Part shown: positions 20,518 to 23,190 of the stretch, piece after piece
Position numbering within the stretch: the first letter of the stretch is position 1
Layout: every line of letters begins with the position of its first letter
Assembly (NCBI GenBank): GCA_032433595.1
Contig: JASWJB010000485.1
Coordinates: 1-23,190, forward strand
DNA from: Conoideocrella luteorostrata
Taxonomy: Eukaryota; Ascomycota; Sordariomycetes; Hypocreales; Clavicipitaceae
Direction: 5' to 3'
Length of the DNA stretch: 23,190 nucleotides
Program-made: the position numbers and the translations under genes
The notes under the pieces: generated by a model
What the model was told of the DNA's origin: nothing
Database searches by the model: none
The model's input: the letters and a program-made list of their open reading frames with translations, nothing else

Positions 20518-22202
20518 ATGGTTTATCGCGGCAAACCCTCCGCTGCATGTTCGGCGTGCAAAATTAAAAAGCTAAGGGTGAGATGCTGTAAGTCAGGCAA
20601 CGGTTTACTCGTAACGTTAACACTTCATGTTTAGTGTGACCTAGCGAAACCGAACTGCAGCCAGTGCAAAAGGGCCGGCATGGAGTGTCCTGGCAACGCG
20701 GACAGTCAATCTATTACGTCCCAGGCGAACGCCACCTCCCTCAATTCCAGAAAAGTTCAACATCGATATTTGCAAATGCAGAAAAGGGGTTATCAACGGG
20801 AGATACGGCCGTCTATCATTGTCCTCCAACCAAGACAGCCACTTGAACATCTTGCGTCGTGCCATTTTGTGTCCAATTATATTCTGATCCCCCGAGAAGA
20901 TACGACGCGGGGTCTTTTTCAATTCGTTCTCCCTTTGGCCAAGTCGGAGCCGTCGGACTCTCCATTCCAGCTTGCCCTGAGGGCCTGCTCCATTGCGCTA
21001 TTCCGCCAAAGAACACATATCAATAACATTGGAGAAAATAATGCCCTTTTATCACTACAGCAAGGCCTTGGCCGCTACGATGTTAGCCCTTAACGACCAC
21101 ACAACCGCAAAGAGTGATGCCACTCTAGCGTCTGTTCTGTTGCTGGGACTGTTCGAAAATATCTCTGGCGAATTACCTGCAGGTGGCTGGCAATGGCACA
21201 TTAAGGGCGCTATTGAGCTTGTGTACGCAAGGGGTCATTCCCAGGTGTCTACGACTCTCGGCCTGGACCTGTTTATTGCCGCGCGCACACAAATGGTAGG
21301 CTCCCAGTCAGTCGAGCTTAAATTCCCGCCATGGTGGAAGTAACACGACGTACAGGTAAGATGTACGGAGAAGCATGATCACATGCTAACATACTATAGA
21401 TACTACATGCGCTAAGTACTGGGGAACTTCCAACGCACAACTCCGCTTGGTGGATTCCAAGCGCAGTCAGAGATCAACTGCCGCGCGTTGCCAACAATAC
21501 AACATGTGCACTGCGGTGGTAAAGGCGAAGGTCGCAGAACTTATGCCAAAACCCAGACGCCCAGAAACGGTCGAAGCTGTGCACAAAGCAATTGAAGATT
21601 GTCAGAGGCTTATCAAGAATATTTCCGACTGGTCATCATCCTTTCCGCAGAGTTGCCGCTGGGTGACAGCGGGGTGGGAGGCGCCCTCAACTGTTCTTGA
21701 CTACAAAAAGGCGAGTGCCTTTCCCGGGCGGATAGATAGATGTTCGTCTATTTGGCTTGCCAGCATATGGAATATGCTGCGCTGCTCGCATGTTATCCTT
21801 GAATCAACAGTTGTCAGATGCGCTGCGTGGCTTGACCCTCACAGAGATTACCGCACAACTCCAGAATACGCGGCAGCGACGAAAAGCTGTAGCAGCACCA
21901 TTGAAGATTTCATTGCTTCTGTACCGTATCAATTCGGTTACATGCCATTTTTTGGTGGTGAAACATCCAGAGGACCTGGCTATGCGGCATATAAGTGTGG
22001 GCATGATGATGCTCCGAAGACCTTACCTGGTTTCATCCTAATGTGGCCGTTGACCTGCATGATGCGGCAAGATTATACAACCGACGCCCAAAGACAGTGG
22101 CTGAGAGGTCGTCTAGAGTACCTTGGCTGCGAGCTTGGCATTCGATGTGCCCTTAAATTAGCCAAAGTAAGACCATACGTTATGATTTGCCAGCAGCACT
22201 GA
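20518..22202 (+). pseudogene. Broken Zn(II)2Cys6 transcription factor gene (fungal-specific regulator)
   Basis: The original product was a nuclear DNA-binding regulator. Exon 1 (20518-20577) gives 20 residues with ACSACKIKKLR. A 57-bp intron (20578-20634, GTGAGA...TTTAG) separates it from CDLAKPNCSQCKRAGMEC. Together they make a perfect C-x2-C-x6-C-x6-C-x2-C-x6-C cluster. The following region matches the C-terminal helical domain of these regulators: CSIALFRQRT, then YHYSKALAATMLAL, then DATLASVLLLGLFE, then WHIKGAIELVYARG, and near the end LPGFILMWPL and QRQWLRGRLEYLG. Lesions: an extra T in the run 21047-21050 shifts the frame; TAA at 21341-21343 follows PPWWK; a second frameshift lies near 21475-21485. 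A 44-bp intron (21356-21399, GTAAGA...TATAG, branch-like gctaac) still fits. The zinc cluster alone might be expressed, but the gene is most likely dead. An assembly error could explain one shift, but hardly all three lesions. Confidence 0.82.
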
Positions 22203-23190
22203 ACTCACACACATCTCACAGATCGATAGTCGAACGCCATCAGCGCTCATTGACCATGACCGCAGAACTAGGATATTGTAGTGACTTAGATCCCCCATGT
22301 TGTATACAAGTTCATCACTTGGCAGTTTTCCGGCAGTTTGGTTTGTGACGTGAAATAGCAACTTGCTCCGGGCCGAAATGGCATGTAATGATAAGAGATA
22401 GTTTGCACAACGTTGTCGTCAGGGTTAACTGGCTGCGGTCGGTCAACCTGAAAACGCGTCTCCGACAGGTTCCAGTCGCAGCCGGACGTGTACGCAGTTG
22501 CCTATCGCTACGCTAGGTCTTTCATGTCCGAAGTCTGGTTCGTCGCCATCAAAGATAGGGTTAGAGTTCCGCTGAGTTCCTCTGCCGTGCGCGTTGAGGA
22601 TAAGTGAGATTAAGGCCGACGTGGTGCATTTGCGAAAGTGGCCATTCCAAAAGTGAGATGACCAAGTATCGGGGCTGGTTTTTTTAGAACTGCCCTTGGG
22701 GAGAATGTGGTATTTATTCGGCTACTTTCTCTATCGGCACAGCTTAGTATAATAAGCACAAGCGATGATGTTGGTTCAGGTACTCAACCCGCTCTGGACT
22801 CCGCCCAGCCACTCGGAACCGCGGGCCAATCATCAGGCAAAGCTCATGTGTGCGCGTTGCTCAATTGAAGGACATCATGTTGTGGTAGCCATGCACATCT
22901 TTGTGATACGAGTGTGGTCGTTTGTGTAAGTTACGAAGTAATGGTTACAGGATGGCCGTTGGCTGCGGATTGTTGCCTACCCTACACTACTTTCCTGTCT
23001 TCGATGCCAGTCATTGCTCCCCACTCCTCCTCCGAGAAGAGCGAGTCCATCACAAGGCAAAGGTGGCACGTCCCGAGTGTACTTTTAAAGCGTGCTAATA
23101 TTCTGTCTACAGTGATACATGTAAAATGCACGAGCTAAAACAGCGAGCTATCCGGTATCCTGGTAACGGTTGCCTTTTCTTTTCTTTCCT
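22203..23190. other. Intergenic region, no supported gene
   Basis: Normal composition. The short frame 22914-23138 (+) and others show no recognisable motif. A CCAAT pentamer at 22826-22830 and a pyrimidine-only run at the window end (from 23173) resemble fungal promoter elements, so a gene may begin just beyond the right edge on the + strand. This is a guess from composition. Confidence 0.3.

Noticed and set aside
22914..23138. 74-codon + strand frame near the right edge
   Set aside because: No domain or signal, and a composition like the surrounding intergenic DNA.

Overview
The window looks like nuclear DNA of a filamentous ascomycete (Pezizomycotina). Three things point there: short GT-AG introns of 44-73 bp; a Zn(II)2Cys6 regulator remnant and a secreted TNT-domain NAD glycohydrolase, both typical of these fungi; and a large AT-rich block full of C-to-T and G-to-A damage of the RIP (repeat-induced point mutation) type. 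I cannot name the species.

Positions 1-15067 form a transposon island. Its core is a structurally complete, RIP-killed Ty3/gypsy-type LTR retrotransposon (element 1, + strand, 2888-13295, 10,408 bp). It has two 278-bp LTRs and a perfect 5-bp target duplication (attta). A gag-pol frame runs from about 3229 to 10080, and a third long frame lies between the integrase end and the 3' LTR (10339-12609). Element 1 sits inside an older, oppositely oriented Ty3/gypsy remnant (element 2, - strand). The gag of element 2 lies right of the insertion (13301 to about 14560), and its protease and reverse transcriptase lie left of it (about 1530 down to 130). Both ends of the island are marked by GC-rich segments that escaped RIP (1-127 and 14847-15067) and share the terminus GGGTCGTAACA.

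Positions 15068-17860 are normal-composition DNA with few intact genes: a 25-bp minisatellite (15453-15692), a decayed unidentified pseudogene (15879-16845), and intergenic sequence with small inverted repeats.

Positions 17862-18880 hold the only gene that looks intact: a two-exon gene for a secreted fungal TNT-domain NAD+ glycohydrolase with a TATA box, a signal peptide and a conserved catalytic core.

Positions 18881-23190 carry remnants of small, possibly secreted proteins (19472-20046), a broken Zn2Cys6 transcription-factor gene (20518-22202), and intergenic DNA. The overall picture is a secreted-protein gene in a repeat-rich, gene-poor compartment surrounded by decaying genes.
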